Positions 39,644 through 48,751 of a DNA stretch of 64,000 bases are shown here, in pieces. Origin of the DNA: Thalassospira indica (GTDB taxonomy: Bacteria; Pseudomonadota; Alphaproteobacteria; Rhodospirillales; Thalassospiraceae); contig NZ_CP031555.1 in assembly GCF_003403095.1 (NCBI RefSeq), positions 4,280,001-4,344,000 of the forward strand, in the 5' to 3' direction. The position numbers and the translations under genes were made by a program. The notes below the pieces were generated by a model that worked only from the letters and a program-made list of their open reading frames with translations, searched no databases and was not told where the DNA came from. Each line of letters begins with the position of its first letter. Positions within the stretch are counted from its first letter, which is position 1.

Positions 39644-40918
39644 ATGGCGACTGAAGTTAAAGTTCCCGCACTGGGCGAGTCTGTATCTGAAGCCACGGTG
39701 GCAAAATGGTACAAAAAAGTCGGTGATGCTGTTGCAGCCGATGAACCGATTGTCGAACTTGAAACCGACAAGGTCACCGTAGAAGTCAACGCCCCGGTTG
39801 CTGGCGCGATTGCCGAGCTGGTCGTTGGCGAAGGCGACGAAGTCGAAGTTGGTGCGCTGATCGCCATGATCAACGAAGGTGCCGAAGGCGCCGCTGCTTC
39901 TGATGAACCGGCCAAGGAAGAGGCCCCGGCCGCGAAGAAAGAAGAAGCTCCGGCCAAGAAAGAAGAGCCGAAAGCAGCCCCGACTGCTGCACCGGCAGAA
40001 ACGACCGCGTCAAACAGCGATCATCCGCTGGCACCGGCCGTTCGCAAACTGGTCGAAGACAAGAACCTTGATCCGTCCAAAATCCCGGCAACGGGCAAAG
40101 ACGGCCGCCTGACCAAGGGCGACGTTCTGAACTTCCTCGAAGGCGGCGGATCTGCTTCGCGCGCTGCTGCCCCGGCACCGAGCGCCCCGGCAGCTCCGAA
40201 ACCGGAACGTGAACTGCGTGACGGTGAAGAGCGTGTCAAAATGTCCAAGCTGCGCCAGACCATCGCGCGCCGCCTGAAAGAAGCCCAGAACACCGCGGCC
40301 ATGCTGACCACTTATAACGAAGTGGACATGACCAACCTTCTGGCTTGCCGTAACAAGTACAAAGACGGTTTCGAGAAGAAACACGGTGTGAAGCTTGGCT
40401 TCATGTCCTTCTTCATCAAGGCCTGCACCACGGCGCTGAAAGAATGGCCGGCTGTCAATGCCGAGATCGATGGCAACAGCTTCATCTATAAAAACTACTG
40501 CGACATCGGCGTTGCCGTTGGTACCCCGCAGGGTCTGGTTGTTCCGGTCATCCGTTCGGCAGAGGAAAAAACCTTTGCGGATCTGGAAAGCACCATTGTC
40601 GATTTCGGCAAGCGTGCACGTGACGGCAAACTCGGCATGGATGAAATGACCGGCGGTTCCTTCACCATTTCCAACGGTGGTGTCTTTGGATCGCTTCTGT
40701 CATCGCCGATCCTGAACGCGCCGCAGTCCGGTATTCTTGGCATGCACAAGACCCAGATGCGTCCGGTCGCAATCGACGGCAAAGTCGAAATTCGTCCGAT
40801 GATGTATCTCGCGCTTTCCTATGACCACCGTATCATTGACGGCCGTGAAGCCGTTTCCTTCCTGGTACGCGTCAAGGAATGCATCGAGAACCCGGAACGC
40901 ATCCTGCTCGATATCTGA
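39644..40918 (+). CDS. sucB: Dihydrolipoyllysine succinyltransferase E2 of 2-oxoglutarate dehydrogenase
   Basis: 424 residues from ATG 39644, which has GAGG 5 bases upstream; an in-frame ATG at 39596 would add 16 untypical residues. The lipoyl domain (about 2-76) has the lipoylated lysine K43 in ETDKVTV. A flexible Ala/Pro/Lys/Glu linker spans about 85-125, a peripheral-subunit-binding domain about 127-165, and the catalytic acyltransferase domain about 195-424, with the active His and Asp in [13 protein letters not shown] near 394-406. It follows sucA and precedes lpd. Confidence 0.97.
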   Translation: MATEVKVPALGESVSEATVAKWYKKVGDAVAADEPIVELETDKVTVEVNAPVAGAIAELVVGEGDEVEVGALIAMINEGAEGAAASDEPAKEEAPAAKKEEAPAKKEEPKAAPTAAPAETTASNSDHPLAPAVRKLVEDKNLDPSKIPATGKDGRLTKGDVLNFLEGGGSASRAAAPAPSAPAAPKPERELRDGEERVKMSKLRQTIARRLKEAQNTAAMLTTYNEVDMTNLLACRNKYKDGFEKKHGVKLGFMSFFIKACTTALKEWPAVNAEIDGNSFIYKNYCDIGVAVGTPQGLVVPVIRSAEEKTFADLESTIVDFGKRARDGKLGMDEMTGGSFTISNGGVFGSLLSSPILNAPQSGILGMHKTQMRPVAIDGKVEIRPMMYLALSYDHRIIDGREAVSFLVRVKECIENPERILLDI

Positions 40919-40942
40919 TCAGACAAAAGGATCAAAGAACTC

Positions 40943-42349
40943 ATGAGTGAGAACTACGACGTTGTCGTGATCGGTGGCGGTCCTGGCGGTTATGTTTGCG
41001 CCATCCGCGCCGCACAGCTTGGCCTTAAAGTCGCCTGCGTTGAAAAACGCGGCGCACTTGGCGGTACCTGCCTCAATGTAGGCTGCATTCCGTCCAAGGC
41101 CCTGCTGCATTCCTCGCACCTGTTCGAAGAAGCGACCGAGCATTTCGATACCCACGGCATCGAAGTCTCCAAGCCGAAGGTCAACATCGAAAAGATGATG
41201 GCCCGCAAGGACAAGGTCGTTGACAGCAATGTCAAAGGCATCGAGTTCCTGTTCAAGAAGAACAAGGTTACCTATGTCAAAGGTGCCGGCGAAATTACCT
41301 CGCCGACCTCGGTCAAGGTTGCCCTTCTGGATGGCGGCGAAGAAACGCTTACTGCCAAAAATATCGTCATTGCGACGGGTTCGGAAGTCACCCCGTTGCC
41401 GGGTGTCGAAATTGACGAAGAAAAAATCGTCTCCTCGACCGGTGCACTGGTTCTTCCGAAAGTGCCGAAAAAAATGGTTGTCATCGGTGCCGGCGTGATT
41501 GGTCTGGAACTTGGTTCCGTCTGGCGTCGTCTGGGTTCCGAAGTCACCGTTGTTGAATATCTTGACCGCATTCTGCCGGGCATGGATGGCGAGCTGGTCA
41601 AACAGACCCAGCGCATCTTTGCCAAGCAGGGTCTTGAATTCAAACTCGGTCACAAGGTTACCGGTGCCAAGACCACCAAGTCTGGCGTGACCCTGACTGT
41701 TGAACCGTCCAAGGGCGGCGATGCAGAAGAACTCAAAGCCGATGTGGTTCTGGTGGCGATTGGTCGCCGTCCGTACACCAAAGGCCTTGGCCTGGACACT
41801 GTCGGTGTTGAACTCGACGATCGTGGTCGTGTCAAAACCGACGAGCATTTCCAGACCAATGTTGGCGGCATCTTTGCGATTGGCGATACCATCGTTGGTC
41901 CGATGCTGGCCCACAAGGCTGAGGAAGACGGCGTTGCCCTGGCAGAAATGCTGGCGGGCGAAGAAGGCCATGTCGATTACGGCAAGGTCCCGGGTGTTGT
42001 TTACACCTGGCCGGAAGTTGCCGCTGTTGGCAAAACCGAGGAGCAGCTGAAGGAAGAAGGCGCAGACTACAAAGTCGGCAAATTCCCCTTCACCGCAAAC
42101 GGTCGCGCCAAGGCAATGGAAAGCACCGAGGGCTTTGTCAAAATCCTCGAAGACAAGAAAACGCACCGTGTTGTCGGCGCGCATATTGTCGGCCCGGCTG
42201 CGGGCGATCTGATTGCCGAAGTGGTTCTGGCGATGGAATACGGCGCTTCTGCCGAAGACATCGCACGCACCTGCCACGCCCACCCTGCCCTTGGCGAGTC
42301 CGTCAAGGAAGCAGCGCTGGACGCGGACAAACGCGCAATCCACATGTAA
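40943..42349 (+). CDS. lpdA: Dihydrolipoyl dehydrogenase E3
   Basis: 468-residue flavoprotein disulfide reductase that reoxidises lipoyl groups and reduces NAD. The FAD motif is GGGPGGYVC (11-19). The redox-active cysteines are C43 and C48 in [13 protein letters not shown]. The NAD motif is [20 protein letters not shown] near 186-205. The C-terminal His-Glu pair is in [14 protein letters not shown] near 447. AAAGGA precedes the ATG. It is the last gene of the suc block and ends at a strong terminator. Confidence 0.97.
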   Translation: MSENYDVVVIGGGPGGYVCAIRAAQLGLKVACVEKRGALGGTCLNVGCIPSKALLHSSHLFEEATEHFDTHGIEVSKPKVNIEKMMARKDKVVDSNVKGIEFLFKKNKVTYVKGAGEITSPTSVKVALLDGGEETLTAKNIVIATGSEVTPLPGVEIDEEKIVSSTGALVLPKVPKKMVVIGAGVIGLELGSVWRRLGSEVTVVEYLDRILPGMDGELVKQTQRIFAKQGLEFKLGHKVTGAKTTKSGVTLTVEPSKGGDAEELKADVVLVAIGRRPYTKGLGLDTVGVELDDRGRVKTDEHFQTNVGGIFAIGDTIVGPMLAHKAEEDGVALAEMLAGEEGHVDYGKVPGVVYTWPEVAAVGKTEEQLKEEGADYKVGKFPFTANGRAKAMESTEGFVKILEDKKTHRVVGAHIVGPAAGDLIAEVVLAMEYGASAEDIARTCHAHPALGESVKEAALDADKRAIHM

Positions 42350-42370
42350 TTGATCAGTTTCCTGATCTGC

Positions 42371-42408
42371 AAACGGCCGTCCCATTCATTTGGGGCGGCC
42401 GTTTTGTT
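42371..42408 (+). terminator. Terminator after lpd
   Basis: AAACGGCCGTCCC (42371-42383) pairs with GGGGCGGCCGTTT (42392-42404), 13 bp with one G-T, followed by TGTTTT. Confidence 0.88.
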
Positions 42409-42538
42409 TTGGCCCTCAGAAACGCCTAAGTGCCTAAATTTTATGAAGTTTGTGGAATTGTCAGACTTTTGGCAGGTGACGCTGGGGGGCTTTGGGGATT
42501 AGTATGACAAAACCTGTTTACTGGCCCGGAGAATGAAA

Positions 42539-42985
42539 ATGGTGCTGTCTGTTGGCGTTGTTGCCCACGACCGTCGCAAACGCGAAATGGCTGACTGGCT
42601 GGAAAAACACAAGGATGTATTCGCCAATATGCGCATCTTTGCCACCGGCACCACCGGGCGTGTGTTGCAGGAAAGGTTTACTGAACTGGATGTCCATCCG
42701 CTTAAAAGCGGCCCGTTTGGCGGCGATCAGCAATTGGGTTCGATGATTGCGCACGGCGAATTGCAAGCCATGTTCTTTTTCACCGACCCGATGACACCCC
42801 AGCCCCACGATGTCGATGTCCGTGCCCTGATCCGGCTGGCCAACATGTATGAAGTGCCGATTGCCTGCAATCAAAGCACGGCAGACCTTTTGATCAGCAA
42901 TCCGAAGTTCGAGGAAATCTGCGAACAATATCGCAACCATTCCCCCGAACAGGTCTTTGCCGATTACAGCAACCGCAAGGTTTAG
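42539..42985 (+). CDS. mgsA: Methylglyoxal synthase
   Basis: 148 residues from ATG 42539, chosen over the ATG at 42533 because GGAG is 7 bases upstream of the former and only 2 from the latter. Converts dihydroxyacetone phosphate to methylglyoxal and phosphate, a bypass that relieves sugar-phosphate stress. Family motifs are present: VAHDRRKREM near 7, FATGTTGRVLQE with the phosphate-binding GTTG, LKSGPFGGDQQLG, and FFFTDPMTPQPHDVDVRAL with catalytic aspartates. It stands between the lpd terminator and a transporter gene 56 bases downstream. Confidence 0.93.
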   Translation: MVLSVGVVAHDRRKREMADWLEKHKDVFANMRIFATGTTGRVLQERFTELDVHPLKSGPFGGDQQLGSMIAHGELQAMFFFTDPMTPQPHDVDVRALIRLANMYEVPIACNQSTADLLISNPKFEEICEQYRNHSPEQVFADYSNRKV

Positions 42986-43041
42986 CCCGCACCCCAAACG
43001 GCCCAACAAGACGTTTTCTGCGCCGGAGCGCCCCACCCGCC

Positions 43042-43968
43042 ATGCAGCTCGCCTATGATGTCATCGCCGCGATCTTTCCGATCTTTGCCGCCATTTTGGT
43101 CGGCGCGGCCTTAAAGCATTTCCTGATCAAAACCGCCGATATCTGGGCCGGGATTGATCGGCTGACCTATTATCTGTTGCTGCCATCGCTTTTGATCGTC
43201 GAGATTTATCGCGCCGATTTTTCCAGCGGCCATGCAGGCACCGCCGTCGGTGTCACGCTTGCTGCGACACTCGGGCTTTCTGCGGCCCTGCTTTTGTTGC
43301 GTCCGGTGATCACGCGGGACACCCCGCTTTTCACATCCATTTTTCAGGGTTCGGTACGTTACAACAGTTATGTCCTGCTGGCGGTTGCCGATGCGCTTTA
43401 CGGGGCAGAGGGATTGGCGCTTGCCATCATCTTTGTTGCGGTGATGGTGATCGCCACCAACATGCTGGGCGTTGTAGTGCTAAGCGCCTTTAGCAGTGGC
43501 AAAAGCAACCTTAAGCGGATCATTGCAGGCGTTCTGAAAAACCCGATCATTATTGCCGCCGGGGCCGGCGCCATCCTGAATGTGAGTAATATTCACGTTC
43601 CGTTGCCAATTGAAAATACCGCCGCCCTGTTCAAGACAGCCGCCCTGCCGCTCAGCCTGCTTTCGGTCGGGGCGGGTTTGCGCTTTGTGATGGATAAAAA
43701 GGCCGTGGGTGCGATTGCCCTGGCTACCACCATCAAGCTTGCGGTTTTGCCGGTTATCACCGGCGTCTGCCTGTATCTTGCCGGTGTCGATGGCATGGTT
43801 CTGGCGATGGGGGTTCTTTATGCCGGCATGCCGTGTGCGGGCAATGCCTATATCCTCGCACGCCAACTCAATGGTGATCCGGAGGCAATGGCATCGATCA
43901 TCACGCTGGAGACGTTACTCTCCGCCTTCAGCGTCGCTGTCATCGCCGGTGTATTGAGCATCAATTGA
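43042..43968 (+). CDS. AEC family transporter (auxin efflux carrier/malonate or malate permease-like)
   Basis: 308-residue membrane protein with about ten hydrophobic helices in two five-helix halves. AEC features include FAAILVGAALKHFL near the N-terminus and YAGMPCAGNAYILARQLNGD near 255-274. Members carry small organic acids; the substrate here is unknown. Its last 54 bases overlap the 3' end of the convergent pseudouridine synthase gene. Confidence 0.85.
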   Translation: MQLAYDVIAAIFPIFAAILVGAALKHFLIKTADIWAGIDRLTYYLLLPSLLIVEIYRADFSSGHAGTAVGVTLAATLGLSAALLLLRPVITRDTPLFTSIFQGSVRYNSYVLLAVADALYGAEGLALAIIFVAVMVIATNMLGVVVLSAFSSGKSNLKRIIAGVLKNPIIIAAGAGAILNVSNIHVPLPIENTAALFKTAALPLSLLSVGAGLRFVMDKKAVGAIALATTIKLAVLPVITGVCLYLAGVDGMVLAMGVLYAGMPCAGNAYILARQLNGDPEAMASIITLETLLSAFSVAVIAGVLSIN

Positions 43969-44703
43969 ACTTGCATGCGCGGCGTATTCGCCGTCGTAAC
44001 CGCATGCTTCGAGCCCGGAACGCATCAGCTCGGGCGGCGGGGCATCGACAATCACCGGATCACGGTCGGCATGGAATGGAACGATGATCTGGCGCGATAG
44101 CAGCATCAGGGTCGGCGGCGCACCAAAGACCGGTGGTTCATCGCCGCGGCCATAAAACGGATCGCCGATCACCGGGTGCCCGACATGATCAAGATGCACA
44201 CGCAACTGATGAGTCCGCCCGGTATGCGGGACAAGTTCCAGCCAGGTGATGTCCTTGCCATCCGCATCCTTGCCACGGCCCAGCACGGTATATTCGGTTT
44301 TTGACGGCTGACCATCTTCATGCACCAGCATGGTCCAACCGCTTTCATCATTGATCTTGCCAATCGGCGCATCAATAAAGCCGTGATCATCTTCCATCGC
44401 ACCGCGGACCACCGCCCAATAGGACTTGCCGATTTTCTTTTCGGTGAACAGGCGGGTGATCTTTTTTGACGATTTCGGATGACGGCACAGCAACAAACAG
44501 CCGGCGGTGTCCCGGTCCAGACGGTGTGCAAGTGTTGGTTCAGGCTGAATGCCGAATTTCAGATCCGGCAGATAGGCATCAACATGAAAATAGGTTTTCG
44601 GCCCACCGTGCGAAGCCAGCCCGGGCGGCTTGTTCAGAACAATGATGTTGGAATCGCGGTGCAGAACATGCGCGATCAGGTCGTCTGCAATCGGATGGGG
44701 CAT
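43915..44703 (-). CDS. RluA-family pseudouridine synthase
   Basis: 262 residues from ATG 44703, which has AAAGG 7 bases upstream; an ATG five codons earlier (44718) lacks one. The catalytic motif is HRLDRDTAGCLLL with the nucleophile D63. LVPHTGRTHQLRVHL lies near 160, and NKPPGLASHGG near 24-34 is the usual start of the fold. There is no S4 domain, so it is RluA- or TruC-like; the RNA target cannot be assigned. The C-terminal tail (about 235-262) is acidic and lies in the overlap with the AEC gene. Confidence 0.88.
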   Translation of the reverse strand: MPHPIADDLIAHVLHRDSNIIVLNKPPGLASHGGPKTYFHVDAYLPDLKFGIQPEPTLAHRLDRDTAGCLLLCRHPKSSKKITRLFTEKKIGKSYWAVVRGAMEDDHGFIDAPIGKINDESGWTMLVHEDGQPSKTEYTVLGRGKDADGKDITWLELVPHTGRTHQLRVHLDHVGHPVIGDPFYGRGDEPPVFGAPPTLMLLSRQIIVPFHADRDPVIVDAPPPELMRSGLEACGYDGEYAAHASSIDAQYTGDDSDAEGGE

Positions 44704-44784
44704 GGCGTGGCCTTTCATTTCGGGTCTTGGCCCGTGAGCCCCTGCTTACCCCATCAGACCTTTGCGGGCAATGATCATGACGTT

Positions 44785-44814
44785 TGATCCGCAGATCACG
44801 CCACTGCGTAACAA
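44785..44814 (+). promoter_or_regulatory. Predicted RpoE (ChrR-controlled) promoter of the DUF6134-SDR-SnoaL operon
   Basis: TGATCC at 44785-44790, an 18-base spacer, TAACAA at 44809-44814; a start near 44820 would give a leader of about 36 bases. The same layout occurs before rpoE and before the FAD-oxidoreductase gene in this window. Confidence 0.75.
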
Positions 44815-44855
44815 GAAGGGAGTATTAGTTTTTCAATCTGGCTTTGGTACCAATC

Positions 44856-45662
44856 ATGAAGACATCCATGGCATATCCGGTCAAATCGCTATTTGGCGCC
44901 TGCGCCTTTGCGGGCGGTATCGCGCTGTCTTCCAATGCCTTTGCAGCCGATGCCCAATCAGCAACGCAGCACAACTCCACACCCGTTGAGCAAGCGCGCC
45001 TTTCCGAGGCATTCGATGGCCCGGAGACCTGCCGCGAATTTGATGCGATCCAGCGGTATGGCAATGAGCTTCGCTTTCAGATCCGGCGCAATGATTCCCC
45101 GGTCGGGAGCCATGTTGTGCAGTTCAATCAGGGGCGTGATGGCCTGCAGGTGGTTGCCCAAAGCAATATCGATATCAGCTTCTTGGGGTTTAACGCCTAC
45201 AGCTTTGACTATCGATCCGAAAGCGTGTGGCAGGGTGACCGCCTGGCCGCCCTTTCGGTGCGGGTAGATGATGATGGTGACAAGACCGAGGTGGTCGCCA
45301 AATCTGATGCGCAGGGTACACTCGTTGTCAGTGGCCCGGAGGGGGATCAGTCATTGCCAAACGGGATTTTCCCGACTGATCACTGGCATTGCGGTGTCTT
45401 GGGCAGCAAAGCGGTCCTTAATACCATCACCGGCAAGTCAAACGCGGTCGATATCAGCGCGAACGAGCCGGAAACGCTGCAGACAACCAACGGCACGTTG
45501 CGCGCCACCCGTTTCACCTATGACGGCGAACTTGAAACCACCGCATGGTATGATGCCGACGGCCGGTGGGTCGGTCTTGCCTTCGAGGCACGCGACGGAT
45601 CGCAGATCACATATCGTTGCATGAATTGCGCGACACAAACCGCGCAAAAGGATGAGGAATGA
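44856..45662 (+). CDS. DUF6134 family exported protein
   Basis: 268 residues from ATG 44856; an upstream in-frame TTG at 44844 is less likely. A signal peptide runs to about residue 31 (SSNAFA then ADA). The mature domain is beta-rich, with SPVGSHVVQF near 91, YRSESVWQGDRLAALSVRVD near 127 and TDHWHCGVLGSKAVLNTITG near 174, ending WVGLAFEARDGSQITYRC near 239. Function unknown. It overlaps the SDR gene by 4 bases (ATGA) and heads an operon with a predicted RpoE promoter, so it is probably a periplasmic or envelope factor in oxidative stress. Confidence 0.8.
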   Translation: MKTSMAYPVKSLFGACAFAGGIALSSNAFAADAQSATQHNSTPVEQARLSEAFDGPETCREFDAIQRYGNELRFQIRRNDSPVGSHVVQFNQGRDGLQVVAQSNIDISFLGFNAYSFDYRSESVWQGDRLAALSVRVDDDGDKTEVVAKSDAQGTLVVSGPEGDQSLPNGIFPTDHWHCGVLGSKAVLNTITGKSNAVDISANEPETLQTTNGTLRATRFTYDGELETTAWYDADGRWVGLAFEARDGSQITYRCMNCATQTAQKDEE

Positions 45663-46420
45663 AAAAGCACTTCCAGACCATCTGGATTATCGGGGCGTCT
45701 TCAGGGATTGGTGCAGCATTAGCACGCAAACTCCATGAAAACCCGACATCCTCCGCGCAAAAAATCATCATTTCGGCCCGAAATTCCGACAAACTCGATG
45801 AACTTGCGGCTGAAATGCCGGGTTTAACCCCGGTTCCGGTCGATATTACCGATACAAATGCGGTGAATGGTGCGATTGCCAAGGTTGAAAAGCAGTTTGG
45901 CCTGCCTGACCTGGTTGTTTTGGCGGCTGGTATCTATTCCCCGATGAAGCTCAGTGCGTTTTCAGCCGCCACCATCCGCAGTCACGTCGATACCAATTAC
46001 ATGGGCATCGTCAATTGCCTAGAGCCGCTTTTGAACAAGATGCGCGCACGCAAATCAGGCGAGATCGCCGTCATGGCATCGGTGGCAGGATATCGCGGCC
46101 TGCCCAATGCCGCGGCCTATGGTCCGACAAAAGCCGCCCTGATCAATCTGTGTGAATCGCTGCATACCGAACTGAGCGGCAGCGGCGTTTTGTTGCGCGT
46201 GATCAATCCGGGTTTTGTTAAAACACGGCTGACCGACAAGAACGATTTTGAAATGCCCTATCTGCTCGAACCGGAACAGGCCGCTGATTACATCTATCGC
46301 GGGCTTTGCGGCAGTGACAAATTCGAGATTGCCTTCCCGCCCCCATTTGTGCGGCAATTGAAGCTGACCCAAATTCTGCCGTATCCGATTTTCTTCAAAC
46401 TGATGCGCAAGCTGCTCTGA
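45659..46420 (+). CDS. Short-chain dehydrogenase/reductase
   Basis: 253-residue Rossmann oxidoreductase. The cofactor motif is GASSGIG (12-18). Catalytic S141, Y154 and K158 (YGPTK) are all present, with NYMGIVNCLEPLL near 113 in the expected Asn position. The C-terminal part has a hydrophobic, basic stretch (LTQILPYPIFFKLMRKLL), which may touch the membrane and suggests a lipid-like substrate. It is translationally coupled to the DUF6134 gene and followed 2 bases later by the SnoaL-like gene. The substrate is unknown. Confidence 0.87.
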   Translation: MKKHFQTIWIIGASSGIGAALARKLHENPTSSAQKIIISARNSDKLDELAAEMPGLTPVPVDITDTNAVNGAIAKVEKQFGLPDLVVLAAGIYSPMKLSAFSAATIRSHVDTNYMGIVNCLEPLLNKMRARKSGEIAVMASVAGYRGLPNAAAYGPTKAALINLCESLHTELSGSGVLLRVINPGFVKTRLTDKNDFEMPYLLEPEQAADYIYRGLCGSDKFEIAFPPPFVRQLKLTQILPYPIFFKLMRKLL

Positions 46421-46422
46421 TC

Positions 46423-46869
46423 ATGAACGACATTACCGACGCCAAGCGCCAGCTGCTGGCAACTTACGCAGACTATTACGAGAAACTGTCGCTTGAGACT
46501 GTTGATCAGTTAAAGGAACTGGTGACAGACGATTTCGTGTTTTGCGACCCGTTCACGACCGTCAGGGGTCCAGACGCCGTTTGTGCCTATCTGGCCAAGG
46601 CGTTTACCGATGCGGATCATCCGCGCTTTGTCGTTACCCACCGTGCGATCGATCGGGATCGCGGATTTTTACGCTGGCGCTTTAGTGCACGGGTAAAGGT
46701 GATCGGCAATTGGGAATTTACCGGCATGTCAGAGGTGACGTTTAACGACGATGGCACGCGCCTGGCATCGCATTTTGACCACTGGGATTCCGGCCAGAAC
46801 TTTTATGCCAAAATCCCGGTATTGCGCTGGTTTATTCAGCGGCTTGCGCGACGCGTTGGGTCTTTGTGA
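46423..46869 (+). CDS. SnoaL-like/NTF2-fold protein
   Basis: 148 residues with an NTF2-like cone fold: an N-terminal helix pair (TYADYYEKLS, DQLKELVTDDFVFCDPF) and strands such as RWRFSARVKVIGNWEFTGMS. SnoaL-like proteins act as small isomerases, cyclases, hydratases or ligand carriers. In this operon a role in processing an oxidised lipid or its aldehyde is possible but inferred. Its last 38 bases overlap the 3' end of the convergent DUF3833 gene. Confidence 0.8.
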   Translation: MNDITDAKRQLLATYADYYEKLSLETVDQLKELVTDDFVFCDPFTTVRGPDAVCAYLAKAFTDADHPRFVVTHRAIDRDRGFLRWRFSARVKVIGNWEFTGMSEVTFNDDGTRLASHFDHWDSGQNFYAKIPVLRWFIQRLARRVGSL

Positions 46870-47380
46870 AAAACAGCGTTACTTCGCCGATCTCAAAGCC
46901 CCATTTCTTGACCCGTGCCCGGTTGACCAGAACCCCATCGGGTTGCAGGAACATCCAGTCGTCGAACGTCACCCGCCAGGCACCATCACCGACCTTAAGA
47001 TCCATGTCATAAGACCAGTTCAGCGCATTGCCGTACTGACTGCCAATCGCCTTGCCAACGATATCGTCCGCAAGCCCTTCATAGCTGTGTTCATCGGTTT
47101 TGCTGATTTTCCAGACACGGCGGTCTGTTTCGCCGTCGTCATAGATAAAGTCTTCTTCAAGTGTCAGAACACCATCTTCAACGGTTCCCGTTATTTCGAC
47201 GGTGAACTGACGACGCAGGGTTCCGAAACGATCTTCGAAAATTCCCCAAGCCCGGCTGTCGCCTTCGAAATAGTCAAACACGTCGAAGCGGGGTTCTTTT
47301 TGCGCAAAATCCTGCGGTTTCATCGACCCACATCCGGCTAATAGTACCAAAACACACAGCGCCATGAAGTTCCGCAGCAT
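46832..47380 (-). CDS. DUF3833 family lipoprotein
   Basis: 182 residues. The lipoprotein signal has lipobox LLAGC with the acylated cysteine C17. The mature domain is beta-rich with the family stretches YFEGDSRAWGIFEDRFGTLRR (about 37-57) and DDWMFLQPDGVLVNRA near 140. Its function is unknown; the fold recalls lipid-binding lipocalin-like barrels. It is the last gene of the five-gene minus-strand operon that starts at the RpoE-type promoter at 52267-52238, and lies 30 bases after the MFS gene. Confidence 0.85.
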   Translation of the reverse strand: MLRNFMALCVLVLLAGCGSMKPQDFAQKEPRFDVFDYFEGDSRAWGIFEDRFGTLRRQFTVEITGTVEDGVLTLEEDFIYDDGETDRRVWKISKTDEHSYEGLADDIVGKAIGSQYGNALNWSYDMDLKVGDGAWRVTFDDWMFLQPDGVLVNRARVKKWGFEIGEVTLFFTKTQRVAQAAE

Positions 47381-47410
47381 CGATTTTCTCCTGTCCTGAC
47401 AATCCCAAGA

Positions 47411-48751
47411 TCAATCATTGCGGCGTGAAAGGCGCCGACGAATGGCAACCTGATGCGTGCTGTCCAACGGAAAACGCCACATCATCCCGATTGCTCCTGC
47501 CTTCAATACGATGGGGATCACCGCATAGATCAAAACCAGCACAACCAATGCGCCAGTTTTTTCGTCTCCGCCGTCGGTCAGACCAAATGCCCCCAATATC
47601 GGAAAGGCAATCCCGGCGGCAAGCGCCATGGCAAGCTTGTTGGTCATGTTCCAAAGGGCAAATAAAAGGCCTGTGCGCCGTACCCCAAACCGGTAACGAT
47701 CCCAGTCATCGACATCGGCCTGAATGGCGGGTGGCAAAGCCAGATCCGCGCCCAGTGCCGCCCCGGTAACAAGGCATATGACCGCAAAGGCAGCGAAATC
47801 CCCGGCATCAAGGATCGGCACAAAGGCAAAGGCGACAATCGCCATCACCATGGCAAAACACCAGACGCGGTGCTTGCCAATGCGGCCGGCCATCACAACC
47901 CAAAGCGGAATGGCAATGATCGCCGCAGCAAAATAAAGCAGGATCAGGATATTTTCGCTGTCCTGATCAAGTTCGAGGTAATAGCGCACAAACAATGGAA
48001 AACACACGGCCGGCAATCCGGCCGCAAGACCATTGATCATCCACGCCGCAAGCAGACGCATGAAAAGACCATTGTCACGCAGGCTTCGGGCGCCCAAGCG
48101 CAAAGTTGCCCAAAGGTTTCCTCTGCCAAAACTGGCTCGGCTTGTGCGTTTATGTTGCGCAACCGGATCGGGTACCTTCCAGACCAGAAGGGCAACAAAT
48201 ACAGCGCCGAGCGTCAGCGTCACGGTGGCAAGGGTTTGAATCTCGGCGGCGCGATCCGGCGCATTGATCAATACCGGAATGGCCCCGGCCAATACAATCC
48301 CGATCAAGCCCGCCCCTTCACGAAGGGCGGTAAGCGTTGTGCGTTTTTTATAGTCGCCCGAAAGGTCCGCCCCCCAGGCAAGATAGGGCACCTGAAACAT
48401 CGTCCAGCCCAGAAACAGCACACTTGCCCAGATGAGGAGATATATCGCGCTCGGTTGGGATGGCGGGCTGAACAAATACCAAAGCCCGATACCGGCGATC
48501 ACCGCCCCGGCACCGGTCCAGATTTTGCGATTGCCGGTCTTGTCGGAAAGCCAACCAACAACGGGGTCCGTCAGCATATCGATCATGCGGACCAGCAACA
48601 AAACAACACCCGTGATCGCCAATCCAAGGCCAAGGTCATCGCCATAATAGCTTGGCAACAACACATAGGCCGGGATTGTCGGCACGGCTGCTGCCATCGC
48701 CGGAAGCGCGTAGAGAACCGAAATACGGGTGGGGTATTCAGCCTGTCGCAT
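47411..48751 (-). CDS. MFS transporter, GPH (glycoside-pentoside-hexuronide) symporter type
   Basis: 446-residue inner-membrane protein with about twelve helices. Features include PAYVLLPSYYGDDLGLGLA near 27-45, the DMLTDPVVGWLSDKTGNRK loop near 58-76 and MFQVPYLAWGADLSGDYKKR in the fourth-to-fifth helix region. Its start overlaps the end of the CFA-like gene by 14 bases, so it is co-translated with it. In this operon the cargo is more likely a lipid-related or stress metabolite than a sugar, but that is inference. Confidence 0.85.
   Translation of the reverse strand: MRQAEYPTRISVLYALPAMAAAVPTIPAYVLLPSYYGDDLGLGLAITGVVLLLVRMIDMLTDPVVGWLSDKTGNRKIWTGAGAVIAGIGLWYLFSPPSQPSAIYLLIWASVLFLGWTMFQVPYLAWGADLSGDYKKRTTLTALREGAGLIGIVLAGAIPVLINAPDRAAEIQTLATVTLTLGAVFVALLVWKVPDPVAQHKRTSRASFGRGNLWATLRLGARSLRDNGLFMRLLAAWMINGLAAGLPAVCFPLFVRYYLELDQDSENILILLYFAAAIIAIPLWVVMAGRIGKHRVWCFAMVMAIVAFAFVPILDAGDFAAFAVICLVTGAALGADLALPPAIQADVDDWDRYRFGVRRTGLLFALWNMTNKLAMALAAGIAFPILGAFGLTDGGDEKTGALVVLVLIYAVIPIVLKAGAIGMMWRFPLDSTHQVAIRRRLSRRND

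Noticed and set aside
40919..42385. Minus-strand open frame of 488 codons
   Set aside because: Antisense to lpdA over its whole length, with no recognisable domain.
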